This document shows positions 44,570 through 53,131 of a DNA stretch of 64,000 nt, in pieces (positions within the stretch are counted from its first letter, which is position 1; each line of letters opens with the position of its first letter). The notes under the pieces were generated by a model, which saw nothing but the letters and a program-made list of their open reading frames with translations, was not told where the DNA came from and made no database searches. The stretch is from Burkholderiales bacterium (GTDB lineage: Bacteria > Pseudomonadota > Gammaproteobacteria > Burkholderiales > Burkholderiaceae_C): assembly GCA_028868825.1 (NCBI GenBank), contig JAGWTU010000010.1, positions 1 through 64,000 of the forward strand. The letters run 5' to 3'. A program made the position numbers and the translations under genes.

Positions 44570-45567
44570 GGCTCGGCGCCTTCCTCGCCGCTTTGGTGCT
44601 GCTGGTCTGCGGCGCGGGGCCGCGGTCGGCCCTCGCCCATGAATCACGTCCGGCCTATCTGCAGCTCGACGAGGTCGCCGCCGGCCGTTACGAACTGCTG
44701 TGGAAGACGCCGGTGAACCTCGGCCACCGCCTGCCGGTGGAGCCGCAGCTGCCGGCGAATTGCCGCACGCTCGACGGCCCGCATGCGCAGCAGCTGCCCG
44801 GCACCCGCATCGAACGCTCGAGCGTCGATTGCGGCGAGCGCGGACTCGACGGCCGGCGCATCGAATTCCCCGGTCTGCAGGTGACGATCACCGACGTGCT
44901 CGCCAGGTTGGCCCGGCGCGACGGCACGACCGAGACGCTGATGGCCGGGTCGTCGCGACCCTGGATCGATGTCGCGCACCGCCAGGGCCTGGGCGCCGTC
45001 GTCGGCGTCTATCTCGAGCATGGCGTCAAGCATATCCTCGGCGGCTTCGACCATCTGATGTTCGTCTTCGGGCTCATGCTGATCGTGCGCCGCGCGTCGA
45101 TGCTGCTGAAGACGATCACCGCGTTCACGCTCGCGCATTCGGTGACGCTGGCGCTGGCGACGCTGGGTTACGTGCAGGTGCCGGGGCCGCCGGTCGAGGC
45201 CGGCATCGCGCTCAGCATCCTGCTGCTGGCCGTCGAGATCGAACGCCTGCAGCGCGGCGTGCCCAGCGTCACGGCCCGCCATCCCTGGCTGATCGCGATC
45301 TCCTTCGGCCTGCTGCACGGCTTCGGCTTCGCCGGCGCGCTGTCCGAGGTCGGGCTGCCGCCATCCGACATCCCGCTGGCGCTGTTCTCGTTCAACCTGG
45401 GCGTCGAGGCGGGGCAGCTGATGTTCATCGCCGCGCTCTACCTGGCGCTGGCCGCGCTGCGCCTCGTCGGCCATCGCCTGCCGCGCTGGGCGCCGCTCGT
45501 GCCGCCCTACGCGCTCGGCGCGCTCGCCACCTTCCTGATCCTGGACCGCGTCAGCGCTTTCGCCTGA
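44566..45567 (+). CDS. HupE/UreJ-like membrane protein
   Basis: A 333-residue protein with a signal peptide (LGAFLAALVLLVCGAGPRSALA), a roughly 130-residue periplasmic beta domain, then about six helices containing the family's His-rich signature: YLEHGVKHILGGFDHLMFVFGLML, HSVTLALATLG and GLLHGFGFAGALSEVGLP. HupE/UreJ proteins are metal (nickel/cobalt-like) permeases, but this two-domain type is found in other contexts where its metal role is unproven. GTG at 44566 overlaps the PpiC stop (GTGA). It may supply a metal to the DUF3604 or sulfatase metalloenzymes of the operon; this is a guess from context. Confidence 0.75.
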   Translation: MRLGAFLAALVLLVCGAGPRSALAHESRPAYLQLDEVAAGRYELLWKTPVNLGHRLPVEPQLPANCRTLDGPHAQQLPGTRIERSSVDCGERGLDGRRIEFPGLQVTITDVLARLARRDGTTETLMAGSSRPWIDVAHRQGLGAVVGVYLEHGVKHILGGFDHLMFVFGLMLIVRRASMLLKTITAFTLAHSVTLALATLGYVQVPGPPVEAGIALSILLLAVEIERLQRGVPSVTARHPWLIAISFGLLHGFGFAGALSEVGLPPSDIPLALFSFNLGVEAGQLMFIAALYLALAALRLVGHRLPRWAPLVPPYALGALATFLILDRVSAFA

Positions 45568-45608
45568 CGACGGCAACGCCACCCCGCACCCCCTCCGAGG
45601 TCCCACCG

Positions 45609-47852
45609 ATGAAGACGACCCCCTTGCGCCGCGCCTGCCTGCTGACCCTCGTCGGTGCCACGGCCGGCCTGCAACCGAACGCCCGGGCCGACGGCCCGCC
45701 GCCGCGCAATGCCTATTTCGGCGAAACGCATCTGCACACCGCCTGGTCGTTCGACGCCTTCATCTTCGGCACCCGCGCGTCGCCCGACGAGGCCTATCGC
45801 TACGAGCGCGGCGAGGCCATCAAGGCCCCGGGTGGCTACCAGGTGCAGCTCAGGCAGCCGCTGGATTTCGCGATGGTCACCGATCATGCCGAATACATGG
45901 GCATGGTCGCGATGTCGCAGGACCCGACGACCGAGATCGGCAAGCTGCCGATCGCCAAGGAACTGGTCGTGCGCAACAAGGACGACATGTTGCGCGTCTA
46001 CACGACGGTCGTGCGCTCGGCGCTGCGCGGCAAGCCGATCCCGGGCTTCGACGACCCGGCGCTGGTGCAGAACATCTGGAAGCAGGTCGCCGCCACGGCC
46101 GACAAGTATTACCAGCCGGGCCGCTTCACGACCTTCGCCGCCTACGAATGGACCTCGGCGCCGGACAACGCGAACCTGCACCGCAACATCATCTTCAAGG
46201 ATACGAAACAGATACCGCTGGCACCGTTCACGTCGCTCGATTCGACCGATCCGCAGGACCTCTGGAACTGGCTCGACGGGCAGCGCAAGGCCGGCCACGA
46301 GGTGCTGGCCATCTCGCACAACGGCAACATCTCGGACGGGCTGATGTTCCCGGTCGAGGTCGATCTGAAGGGTCGGCCGATCGACGCCGCCTATGCCGAG
46401 CAGCGCATGCGCAACGAGCCGCTGAGCGAAGTGGCGCAGGTGAAGGGCAATTCGGAGACCCACCCCTCGCTGTCGCCCGACGATGAATTCGCCGATTTCG
46501 AGATCCTCGGCCAATTGCTCGGCGGCGCCACCCGCGTGCCCAAGGTCCACGGCAGCTATATCCGCGAGGCTTACCGCAACGGCATCGCGATGCAGGCAAA
46601 AGGCGGCTTCAATCCCTACAAGTTCGGCCTCGTCGGCGCTTCCGATTCGCACGACGCGGCGCCGGCCTATGCGGAGGACAACTATTTCGGCTCGCATGGC
46701 CAGGCGGATTCGACGCCGGCGCTGCGCATGAGCCCCGAGAAGCAGGGCGGCTTCGACCTGCGCCAGATGAGCAGCGCGGGCCTGGGCGGTGTCTGGGCCG
46801 AGGCGAACACGCGCGAGGCGATCTTCGCCGCCTTCCAGCGCAAGGAGACCTGGGGCACGACCGGCCCGCGCATCCAGGTGCGGCTGTTCGGCGGCTGGAA
46901 CTACGCGCCGGCGCTGCTCGACGGCGCGGCCTGGGTGCAGGCCGCCTATGCCGGCGGCGTGCCGATGGGCGGCGACCTGCCGCCGATGAAGAACGGCGCG
47001 CCGCGCTTCGTCGTCTGGGCACAGAAGGACCCGAACAGCGCCAACCTCGACCGCATCCAGATCGTCAAGGGCTGGGTCAAGGATGGCGCCAGCCATGAGC
47101 ATGTCTACGACGTCAGCTGGGCCGGCGCGCGCCGCATCGACGCGAAGACGGGCAAGCTGCCGGCGATCGAGAACACGGTCGACATCGCCAAGGCCAGCTA
47201 CACCAACAGCGTCGGTGCGACGAACCTGCAGACGGTCTGGACCGATCCCGATTTCGATGCCGGTGCGCATGCCTTCTATTACGCCCGCGTGCTCGAGATC
47301 CCGACGCCGCGCTGGACGACCTACGACGCGAAGGCGCTCGGCGCGGCGCCGCCCGCCAACGTGCCGGCGACGATCCAGGAGCGCGCCTACACCTCGCCGA
47401 TCTGGTACACGCCCGTCCTTGCGAAAGTCGCGGCGAAGAAAGTGGCGAAGCCGATCGCGGCGACGGTCGGCGGTGTCACGGCGGCCGAGTTGTCGCGTCG
47501 CGGCGCGACGCGCCTGGACGACGCCGCGATACGCCATCTGATCCAGGGCAAGTCGCTGGCGCTGGCGAACACGGCCAACGGCCTGAAGTCGGAGATCGTC
47601 TACGGCGTCGACGGCCGCTCGGTGACGCTGACGCTCGACGGCCAGCGCACCGGCATCGAGGAGATCGGCGACGTGACGAATGCCGGCGCGCCCGCCGCGC
47701 CGAGCCGCTACGAGATCCGCGACCGGCGCATCGTCGGATCGGTCGCCGGCCGGCCCGCCGAACTCGCGGTCTACCGGCTCGGCGGCCGCATCTATCTCGT
47801 GCACGAACAGGAGTCGGGCGGCCCCAACTGGCGCGTCGTTTCGATCGAATGA
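45609..47852 (+). CDS. DUF3604 protein, exported, with extra C-terminal domain, paralogue 2
   Basis: A 747-residue DUF3604 protein with a signal peptide (residues 1-28). The metal-binding motifs GETHLHTAWS, VTDHAEYMG, SHNGNISDGLMF and GASDSHDAAP correspond to those of paralogue 1. Conserved blocks continue through YYARVLEIPTPRW and PIWYTPV (about residue 605). It then runs on for about 140 residues: AAKKVAKPIAATV linker, TAAELSRRGATRLDDAAIRHLIQGKSLA, and a beta-rich end (ALANTANG, DGRSVTLTLDG, YRLGGRIYLVHE). That tail is absent in paralogue 1. GAGG precedes the ATG at 45609, 41 nt after the HupE-like gene. Confidence 0.87.
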   Translation: MKTTPLRRACLLTLVGATAGLQPNARADGPPPRNAYFGETHLHTAWSFDAFIFGTRASPDEAYRYERGEAIKAPGGYQVQLRQPLDFAMVTDHAEYMGMVAMSQDPTTEIGKLPIAKELVVRNKDDMLRVYTTVVRSALRGKPIPGFDDPALVQNIWKQVAATADKYYQPGRFTTFAAYEWTSAPDNANLHRNIIFKDTKQIPLAPFTSLDSTDPQDLWNWLDGQRKAGHEVLAISHNGNISDGLMFPVEVDLKGRPIDAAYAEQRMRNEPLSEVAQVKGNSETHPSLSPDDEFADFEILGQLLGGATRVPKVHGSYIREAYRNGIAMQAKGGFNPYKFGLVGASDSHDAAPAYAEDNYFGSHGQADSTPALRMSPEKQGGFDLRQMSSAGLGGVWAEANTREAIFAAFQRKETWGTTGPRIQVRLFGGWNYAPALLDGAAWVQAAYAGGVPMGGDLPPMKNGAPRFVVWAQKDPNSANLDRIQIVKGWVKDGASHEHVYDVSWAGARRIDAKTGKLPAIENTVDIAKASYTNSVGATNLQTVWTDPDFDAGAHAFYYARVLEIPTPRWTTYDAKALGAAPPANVPATIQERAYTSPIWYTPVLAKVAAKKVAKPIAATVGGVTAAELSRRGATRLDDAAIRHLIQGKSLALANTANGLKSEIVYGVDGRSVTLTLDGQRTGIEEIGDVTNAGAPAAPSRYEIRDRRIVGSVAGRPAELAVYRLGGRIYLVHEQESGGPNWRVVSIE

Positions 47853-48014
47853 GCCATCGAACGACGATCGAGGACCGGGCGCCGCAGGCTCGCTTGCCGT
47901 GATCCCGCGGCTCGCATCGATTCATTGCCGAAAGTCAATGCGAAGGCAGCGTCTTCCGAATCCGGATTGATTTTCCGCTTCAAACTTCTTGCATCCACGA
48001 CCTCCAGGACTCAC

Positions 48015-48036
48015 GAAGCCGCGATAGCGCGGCTTC
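48015..48036. repeat. 8-bp inverted repeat in the leader of the PEP-CTERM gene
   Basis: GAAGCCGC and GCGGCTTC pair perfectly around a 6-base loop (GATAGC), about 40 nt before the ATG at 48077. It could be a leader hairpin, a protein site or a terminator for the upstream DUF3604 operon. No T-tract follows. Confidence 0.35.
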
Positions 48037-48076
48037 CGGTCTCCCGGGGCGGGATTTCAATCAGAGGGAGTCGGCG

Positions 48077-48757
48077 ATGAAATCGGTTTGCAAACGGACC
48101 CTGGCTGCGATGGCGGTGGCTGGATCGTTTCTCGGCACCGCCGCGCAGGCGGGTGTGGTGTTCTCGGATCTCGGGCCGGCCCCCGGCGCTTACAACGCGA
48201 AGGTGGGATGGGCCGTGACGGGCTCGGGGAGCTTTGGCGGGACTTCGTTCTACTCCGCTCACGAATTCGAGGCCGGCGGCGTCGGCAACCTCTCGATCAG
48301 TCGGATCGACCTCGGCATCAGCGTCATTGCCCCGGGTGACGGGTTCGACGTCGGCCTGTGGACCGACAACGCCGGCATGGTGGGCTCCGAGCTGGCGTCC
48401 TGGAAGGCGCTGACCACGTTGCAGGACTTCGGCAAATGCTGCGAGTTGCTGACGATCGACGGCATCAGCGGTCTGACGCTCACCGGGGGGCAGTCGTATT
48501 TCCTGGTGCTGGCACCGCATACCGATGCCGGCGCCAGCGATTACGTGATCGCCCTCAACAACCAGGGTGTGAAGGGCGGGCAGCTCTATTCGAGCGATGG
48601 CGGGACGACCTGGCGCAGCAACGGTTCCCAGACGATCGGTGCCTTCGATATCGTCTCGAGGGACGGCACGAGCGTCCCCGAGCCCGCCACCTTGCCGCTG
48701 CTGGGCGTGGCACTCATAGGCCTGTGGCGCGCCAGCCAGGGCCGATCCAGGCGCTAG
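48077..48757 (+). CDS. PEP-CTERM sorting-domain exported protein (choice-of-anchor-like)
   Basis: A 226-residue protein with a signal peptide (KRTLAAMAVAGSFLGTAAQA) and a beta-rich body of the choice-of-anchor type (VFSDLGPAPGAYN, GISVIAPGDGFDVGLWTDNAG, GGQSYFLVLAPHTD). The C-terminus is a typical sorting signal: VPEPATLPLLGVALIGLW then basic residues GRSRR. A strong GAGGGAG precedes the ATG at 48077. Two cysteines (KCCELL) may be structural. It has no evident link to neighbouring operons. Its function is unknown; its presence requires an exosortase elsewhere in the genome. Confidence 0.85.
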   Translation: MKSVCKRTLAAMAVAGSFLGTAAQAGVVFSDLGPAPGAYNAKVGWAVTGSGSFGGTSFYSAHEFEAGGVGNLSISRIDLGISVIAPGDGFDVGLWTDNAGMVGSELASWKALTTLQDFGKCCELLTIDGISGLTLTGGQSYFLVLAPHTDAGASDYVIALNNQGVKGGQLYSSDGGTTWRSNGSQTIGAFDIVSRDGTSVPEPATLPLLGVALIGLWRASQGRSRR

Positions 48758-48767
48758 CTGGCAGAAC

Positions 48768-48787
48768 GACGCGGCCTGGTCCGCGTC
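48768..48787. terminator. hairpin between convergent genes, possible bidirectional terminator
   Basis: GACGCGG and CCGCGTC form a 7-bp stem with a 6-base loop in the 37-bp gap between the convergent stop codons at 48757 and 48795. No T-run, so only the position supports the call. Confidence 0.35.
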
Positions 48788-48794
48788 GACATCC

Positions 48795-50219
48795 CTAGCG
48801 GATGGGCGCGGGCGGATCGCGCCTGGCCAGCGCGGTGTGATGCCGGCCATAGCCGAAGTAGATCGCCAGCCCGATCAGCAGCCACACCACGAGCCGCAGC
48901 CAGGTGTCCAGCGGCAGGCCCGCCATCAGCGCCAGGCAGCAGACGATGCCCAGCAGCGGCACCCAGGGCAGCCCGGTGACGCGGAACGGCCGCGGCGCGT
49001 CGGGTTCGCTGCGGCGCAGGTGCAGCACGGCGCCGCAGACGAGGATGAACGCGAACAGCGTGCCGATGCTGACCATCTCGCCCAGGATGTGGATCGGCAG
49101 CGTCGTCGCCACCAGCGCGACGATGACGCCGATCAGCGTCTGGCTCCAGACGGGGGTGTGCCAGCGCGCGTGGATGCGCGCGAACACCGGCGGCATCAGC
49201 CCGTCGCGCGACATCGCGAGGAAGACGCGGGTCTGGCCGAAGAGCAGCACCAGGATCACCGTCGTCAGCCCGACCAGCGCGCCGAGCTTGACGGCGACCG
49301 AGAGCCAGCCGACGCCGATGGCGTCGATGCCCTTGGCGATCGGGTCGGGCACGTCGAGCTGCGTGTAGGGCACGAGCCCGGTGAGCACCGCGGCGACGGC
49401 CACGTACAGCAGCGTGCAGACGACGAGCGAGCCGAGGATGCCGATCGGCATGTCGCGCGACGGCCGCCGCGATTCCTGCGCCGCCGTCGAGACGGCGTCG
49501 AAGCCGATGAAGGCGAAAAACACGACCGCCGCGCCGCGCAGCACGCCCGACCAGCCGTAATGGCCGAATTCGCCGCTGTTGGCGGGCACCAGCGGCGTCC
49601 AGTTCTCGGGGTGTACATGGCCGGCGCCGATGGCGATGAAGGCGACGACGACGACGAGCTTGATCGCCACCATCAGGTTGTTGACGCGCGCCGATTCCTT
49701 CGTGCCGCGCACCAGCAGCGCCGTCAGGATGAGCACGATGGCGGCGGCCGGCAGGTTCAGCGGCGGCCGCGTCAGCCCGGGCGGCAGCACGAGGCCGAAA
49801 TTGGCGAGCAGGCTGACGACATAGCCCGACCAGCCGACGGCCACCGTCGCCGCGCCCATGGCGTATTCGAGTATCAGGTCCCAGCCGATGATCCAGGCGA
49901 AGATCTCGCCCAGCGTCGCGTAGGTGTAGGTGTAGCAGCTGCCCGAGACCGGGATCATCGACGCCAGCTCGGCATAGCACAGGCCGACGAAGGCGCAGGC
50001 GATGCCGGCGAAGACGAACGAGAGCATCACCCCCGGCCCGGCGTACTGCGCCGCCGCGGTGCCGGTGAGCACGAAGATGCCGGCGCCGATGATGGCCCCG
50101 ATGCCCATCGCGGTGATGCTCCAGGGCCCGAGGTTGCGCGCGAGCTTGTGCTCGCCGGCATCGCCTTCGGCGACGATGTCCCGAATGGTCTTGCGCGCAA
50201 GATACGCGGATGCCGCCAT
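48795..50219 (-). CDS. APC-family amino acid permease
   Basis: A 474-residue polytopic inner-membrane transporter with about 12 helices. The first helix carries the APC substrate motif GIGAIIGAGIFVLTG, and the CAT-type LGPWSITAMG and PVSGSCYTYTYATLGEIFAWIIGWDLILEYA segments match cationic/aromatic amino-acid and amine permeases. GAGGAG precedes the ATG at 50219. The gene lies 101 nt after the ketopantoate-reductase-like gene with a hairpin between, on the same strand as the homoprotocatechuate operon. It may bring in an aromatic amino acid or amine for that pathway (inference). Confidence 0.82.
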   Translation of the reverse strand: MAASAYLARKTIRDIVAEGDAGEHKLARNLGPWSITAMGIGAIIGAGIFVLTGTAAAQYAGPGVMLSFVFAGIACAFVGLCYAELASMIPVSGSCYTYTYATLGEIFAWIIGWDLILEYAMGAATVAVGWSGYVVSLLANFGLVLPPGLTRPPLNLPAAAIVLILTALLVRGTKESARVNNLMVAIKLVVVVAFIAIGAGHVHPENWTPLVPANSGEFGHYGWSGVLRGAAVVFFAFIGFDAVSTAAQESRRPSRDMPIGILGSLVVCTLLYVAVAAVLTGLVPYTQLDVPDPIAKGIDAIGVGWLSVAVKLGALVGLTTVILVLLFGQTRVFLAMSRDGLMPPVFARIHARWHTPVWSQTLIGVIVALVATTLPIHILGEMVSIGTLFAFILVCGAVLHLRRSEPDAPRPFRVTGLPWVPLLGIVCCLALMAGLPLDTWLRLVVWLLIGLAIYFGYGRHHTALARRDPPAPIR

Positions 50220-50289
50220 GGCCGTCTCCTCTGGTCGATGCGGATGGGGTTCCGATCGAGCGCGGCGGAAATGGTTCGACGGGGGTTTG

Positions 50290-50310
50290 CCATGCCCATC
50301 CCGGGCATGG
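50290..50310. terminator. 8-bp hairpin after the homoprotocatechuate operon
   Basis: CCATGCCC and GGGCATGG pair perfectly around a 5-base loop, 11 nt past the end of the ketopantoate-reductase-like gene. It may attenuate transcription between that gene and the permease. There is no T-tract, so the call is tentative. Confidence 0.35.
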
Positions 50311-50320
50311 GTCGAGGGCG

Positions 50321-51313
50321 TCAGGCGCGGGCGGCGTCGGGATAGAGGCCATGGGCGCGACCGAACAGCCGCGCGATGCCGAGCAGCGCATCGATGTTCG
50401 GCGTCGCGACGCCGACGCGCCGGCCGATCTCCTGCACGACGCCGACGATGGCGTCGAGCTCGATCGCCCGGCCCGCCTCGACATCCTGCAGCATCGAGCT
50501 CTTGAAGGCACCGAGCCTGGCCGTCACGGCATGGCGCTCCTCGGGCGTCTGCGTGACGCGGCAGCCGATGCGCGCGCCGACGGCGGCCGCCTCGGTCATC
50601 GCGGCGGAGCAGAAATCGCGCACCAGCGGGTCGGCGAGGATGCGGTCGACCGTCGTCCCGCAGACCGCCGAGAGCGGGTTCATCGTCATATTGCCCCACA
50701 GCTTGTACCAGATGTCGTAGCGCACATCGGCCGTGTGCGTGACGTCGAAGCCGGCCTGCGCGAGCATGTCGGCCACCGCCTGCACGCGCGCCGATAGGCC
50801 GCCCGGCGCCTCGCCGACGATCAGCCCCTGGCCCATCTTGTGCTGGACGAGCCCGGGTTCGGGCGTCGAGGTGCTGGCGTGGACGACGCAGCCGACGACG
50901 CGCTGCAGCGGGATCGCGGCGGCGACGGCGCCGCCCGGATCGACGCTTTGCAGCGGTTCGCTGGCGAAGCCGGCCAGGCCCTCGCAGAACCACCAGGGCA
51001 CGCCGTTCATCGCCGGCATGACCATCGTCTGGGGACCGAGCAGCGGCGCGATCTGCGCCGCGACGGCGCCCAGCGCCGGGGCCTTGACTGCGATGACGAC
51101 GAGGTCCTGCGCGCCGAGTTCGGCCGCTTGGTCGCTCGCGCGCGCCGGGGCCTGCAGCAGCGAGCCGCCCTTGATCATGCGCCAGCCCTCGCTGCGCAGC
51201 GCCGCCAGCGTCGCGCCACGCGCGAGTGCACTCACCTCCGCTTGGCCGGCCACCGCAAGCTGCGTACCGATGAAGCCGCCGATGGCGCCGGCGCCGACGA
51301 TGCAGACCCTCAT
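50321..51313 (-). CDS. 2-dehydropantoate 2-reductase-family (ApbA/PanE-like) dehydrogenase
   Basis: A 330-residue NADP-binding enzyme with GAGAIGGFIGT at residues 7-17, the VIAVKAPAL nucleotide-binding strand, NGVPWW, and the C-terminal domain segment KLWGNMTMNPLSAVCG with the family's catalytic lysine and asparagine. Many PanE relatives do not make pantoate but act on other 2-oxo acids. The ATG at 51313 overlaps the FAA hydrolase stop (ATGA), so it belongs to the hpa operon. A role in reducing a 2-keto acid side product of this pathway is possible; a pantoate role in this location is unlikely. Confidence 0.75.
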   Translation of the reverse strand: MRVCIVGAGAIGGFIGTQLAVAGQAEVSALARGATLAALRSEGWRMIKGGSLLQAPARASDQAAELGAQDLVVIAVKAPALGAVAAQIAPLLGPQTMVMPAMNGVPWWFCEGLAGFASEPLQSVDPGGAVAAAIPLQRVVGCVVHASTSTPEPGLVQHKMGQGLIVGEAPGGLSARVQAVADMLAQAGFDVTHTADVRYDIWYKLWGNMTMNPLSAVCGTTVDRILADPLVRDFCSAAMTEAAAVGARIGCRVTQTPEERHAVTARLGAFKSSMLQDVEAGRAIELDAIVGVVQEIGRRVGVATPNIDALLGIARLFGRAHGLYPDAARA

Positions 51314-52266
51314 GCCTGGTCCTTCAATGCCGCCGCGCGACGGTAGTTATCCTTGAAGCGCTCGGGCACCCGCTCGTCGAAGCCGAGCGCGACGCGGCGC
51401 ACCTCGGCGCTGTCGGTCGGCGCATGGCCCACACCGAGCGCGGCGGCGCGCGGCGCGTCGATTGCGGTGACGCGCCCGGCGAGCCGGCCCAGACCGGTGA
51501 TCTCGCATTCGACGAGGTCGCCCGGGTCGACCGAGCGCGAATGGCAGGGCGTGCCCATCAGGATCACGTCGCCGGCGACCAGCGTGATGTGGCGCGCGAG
51601 GTCGGCGATGACGTAATGCGGGCCCCAGATCGTCTCGTCGCCGATATGCGCTTCCTGCACGACGAGGCCGTTGCGGTAGGTGCGCAGCGTCTGCGCGAAG
51701 AGGTCGACGCCGCGCACGATGCCGGGGCCGATCGGCAGCAGCGTGTCGGCGCCCTTGACGCGCAGCATCGATCCCTGGTCGGTGTCGCGGAAGTCCTGCA
51801 GGCCCATGTCCAGCGCCGGGCAGAAACCCTCGATGTAGTCCCAGGCCTCGTCGGGCAGCACATTGCGGCAGGTCTTGGAGATGACGACGGCGTATTCGCC
51901 CTCGTAATTCAGGTACTTGACGTCGGCAGGCTTGAGGATCTGGCCGCCATGGCCATTCAGCGCCGTCGGCGGCTTGGTGAAATAGGTCGGCGTCTCGGTT
52001 GGCTTGGGCTTGTTGCGCGTCTCGAAGCTGCGCGAGCTGTACGAGATGTGGATGGCGATGATCTTGCTCGGATTCACCGGCGGCAGGTGCGCGTGCAGGT
52101 GGGGGTCGACGACGCGGCCATCGTCCAGCCGCAGCTGTCCGGCATCGGCGCCGTTCTCGATGATCGTGCCCCAGAAGGCGCTGCCGCCGATCAGCAGGCG
52201 ACGGCGCTCGACGCGCGGGCCGCGCATCACCGCGGGCAGTTCCTCGAGCGGGAAATCGAAATTCAT
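51310..52266 (-). CDS. hpaG: fumarylacetoacetate hydrolase-family protein, HpaG-type decarboxylase/isomerase
   Basis: A 318-residue FAA-hydrolase-fold enzyme, by context 5-oxopent-3-ene-1,2,5-tricarboxylate decarboxylase. The N-terminal part (KIIAIHISYSSR) is followed by the metal-binding domain: YEGEYAVVISKTCRNV provides the glutamates, with GFCPALDMGLQDFRD, GADTLLPIGPGIV and DVILMGTPCHSRSV. In E. coli HpaG is a two-domain protein; this single-domain version could do only one of its activities (decarboxylation or isomerisation). ATG at 52266 overlaps the HpaD stop (ATGA). Confidence 0.75.
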   Translation of the reverse strand: MNFDFPLEELPAVMRGPRVERRRLLIGGSAFWGTIIENGADAGQLRLDDGRVVDPHLHAHLPPVNPSKIIAIHISYSSRSFETRNKPKPTETPTYFTKPPTALNGHGGQILKPADVKYLNYEGEYAVVISKTCRNVLPDEAWDYIEGFCPALDMGLQDFRDTDQGSMLRVKGADTLLPIGPGIVRGVDLFAQTLRTYRNGLVVQEAHIGDETIWGPHYVIADLARHITLVAGDVILMGTPCHSRSVDPGDLVECEITGLGRLAGRVTAIDAPRAAALGVGHAPTDSAEVRRVALGFDERVPERFKDNYRRAAALKDQA

Positions 52267-53123
52267 GGCTGGAACCAGATGTGGAGGTTGCCGGTGCCGC
52301 GCGCGTTCTCGTAGGCCGAGAGCGGCTCACCGCGGGATTTGCAGTCGCTGCCGCCCATGGCCGCGATCATCTGCAGGTAATGGGCGCCGAAGGCCTCCCA
52401 GGGCAAGGCGCGGTAGTCGCGATCCCAGTGTTCGATGATGAGGTCGTGGCGGCCCTGCTTCATCAGCTCGATCGCGCCCTTGTCGGCCTCGATGTTCGCC
52501 GGTCGCGAGACATTGCTCTCGTGGAAGATGCGCGGGTGGTTCGGCGTCCAGTCGATGCCGTTGAAGCGGTGGCTCAGCGCGCCCGAGGCGAGCGCGACGA
52601 CGCACAGGTCGCTGCGGCGTATCGCCTCGCCGATCACCGATCCCGATTCGAGGAAATGCTTGGGTTCGCAGTTCTGGCAGGAGCTGACGGTGACGATGGG
52701 CAGGTGCTCGAGCCGCATCTGCTTGAGCAGGTTGATCGTCGCGTACTGGCGCCCGAGTTCGGGGTTGCAGATGGCGCGCGAACGCACGCCGCGCTCCTTG
52801 GCCACGGCCTCGATCGCCAGCGCGAGTTCGGGGTGGCCCTGGTAATCGTAGGGCACGCCGTGCAGATACCAGGGCATCTCGTCGGAGATGTACGTGCCCT
52901 TGTAATGCGCACCGCCGTCGATCAGGTGGTAGCCGGTCGTGAACCAATGGCTGTCGAAGATCATCACGACATCGGGCTTTGCGGCGACGATGCGCTCACG
53001 CACGCGGCCATAGCCCGGTATCAGGTCCGAATCGGATCCCGCGCCCATGAGGACACGGAATTCCTCGCATTGCATCAATCCGGGGTGGTGCGACACCAGG
53101 GCCGCGCCGACGATCTGTCCCAT
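52263..53123 (-). CDS. hpaD: 3,4-dihydroxyphenylacetate 2,3-dioxygenase (LigB-type extradiol)
   Basis: A 286-residue class III extradiol dioxygenase, the ring-opening enzyme of the homoprotocatechuate pathway. The metal site is suggested by ALVSHHPGLM (first histidine), MIFDSHWF and the late ALASGALSH region, in the LigB-type order. The 286-residue length fits HpaD-type LigB homologues, not the VOC-type enzymes. ATG at 53123 lies 8 nt after the aldehyde dehydrogenase gene. It would cleave homoprotocatechuate to the semialdehyde that HpaE oxidises. Confidence 0.8.
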   Translation of the reverse strand: MGQIVGAALVSHHPGLMQCEEFRVLMGAGSDSDLIPGYGRVRERIVAAKPDVVMIFDSHWFTTGYHLIDGGAHYKGTYISDEMPWYLHGVPYDYQGHPELALAIEAVAKERGVRSRAICNPELGRQYATINLLKQMRLEHLPIVTVSSCQNCEPKHFLESGSVIGEAIRRSDLCVVALASGALSHRFNGIDWTPNHPRIFHESNVSRPANIEADKGAIELMKQGRHDLIIEHWDRDYRALPWEAFGAHYLQMIAAMGGSDCKSRGEPLSAYENARGTGNLHIWFQP

Positions 53124-53131
53124 GACTGCTC

